Of a DNA stretch of 64,000 nt, positions 63,881 to 64,000 are shown one piece after another (within the stretch, counting starts at the first letter, position 1; every line of letters begins with the position of its first letter). Origin of the DNA: Cacajao melanocephalus (Eukaryota > Chordata > Mammalia > Primates > Pitheciidae); contig CAUYLG010052050.1 in the NCBI GenBank assembly GCA_963573385.1, positions 62,001 to 126,000 of the forward strand. Direction: 5' to 3'. The notes below the pieces were generated by a model. The model saw only the letters and a program-made list of their open reading frames with translations, was not told where the DNA came from and made no database searches. Position numbers and translations under genes: made by a program.

Positions 63881-64000
63881 GCAGGGCAGTGGGAGGGCAG
63901 ACTGAAAAAATGCAGACCCCCGGCACTACACATTTCTTCAGCTCTGATCCGCTGTTGTACCAGGGATCTAATCAGGCCCGTGTCTGCCTCCTTCGTGAAT

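Overview
This window is human (or very close primate) nuclear DNA. About 26 dimeric Alu elements, primate THE1-type LTRs, older MLT1 LTRs, L1, L2, MIR and hAT/Tigger fragments fill it. Their density and the Alu sequences fit a great-ape genome. Nothing bacterial, viral or plasmid-borne is present, and no CRISPR, tRNA or rRNA gene was seen.

The only gene I can identify is CHST11 (carbohydrate sulfotransferase 11, chondroitin 4-O-sulfotransferase 1; chromosome 12q23.3 in human), on the + strand. The window holds its 5' flank (1 to about 4,280), a CpG-island promoter with a TATA-like box at 4,250, the first exon (5'UTR about 4,281-4,684 and the first 39 codons, 4,685-4,802), a canonical splice donor at 4,803, and about 59 kb of intron 1. 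The remaining coding exons, including the sulfate-donor-binding and catalytic parts, lie beyond the right edge.

Layout: 1-3.9 kb is upstream flank with one Alu, a long pyrimidine tract and old LINE/SINE fragments. 3.9-5.9 kb is the CpG island. 7.6-20 kb is intron with Alus (including a closely spaced inverted pair at 9.2-9.9 kb), L2/MIR fragments and a solo THE1-type LTR. 23.7-24.5 kb is an unusual AT-rich block with a tandem duplication and internal inverted repeats. 25.8-46 kb holds four MLT1-like LTRs (one split by two Alus), several L2 copies, an antisense L1 fragment and a 0.3 kb alternating purine-pyrimidine tract. 46.8-50.1 kb is nearly free of recognisable repeats. 51.5-57.1 kb is rich in old hAT and MIR copies and has a local 163 bp tandem duplication. 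57.7-64 kb has another THE1 LTR, a Tigger-type element and further Alus.

None of the open reading frames other than CHST11 exon 1 looks like a real protein. They fall in Alus, microsatellites or GC-rich DNA with few stop codons. I found no previously undescribed molecular system. The observations most worth checking are structural: the palindromic AT-rich block, two 87 bp copies about 0.9 kb apart, the 163 bp tandem duplication, an Alu with an internal duplication, and a 60 bp L1 insertion. Repeat names are from remembered consensus features; subfamilies and edges are approximate.
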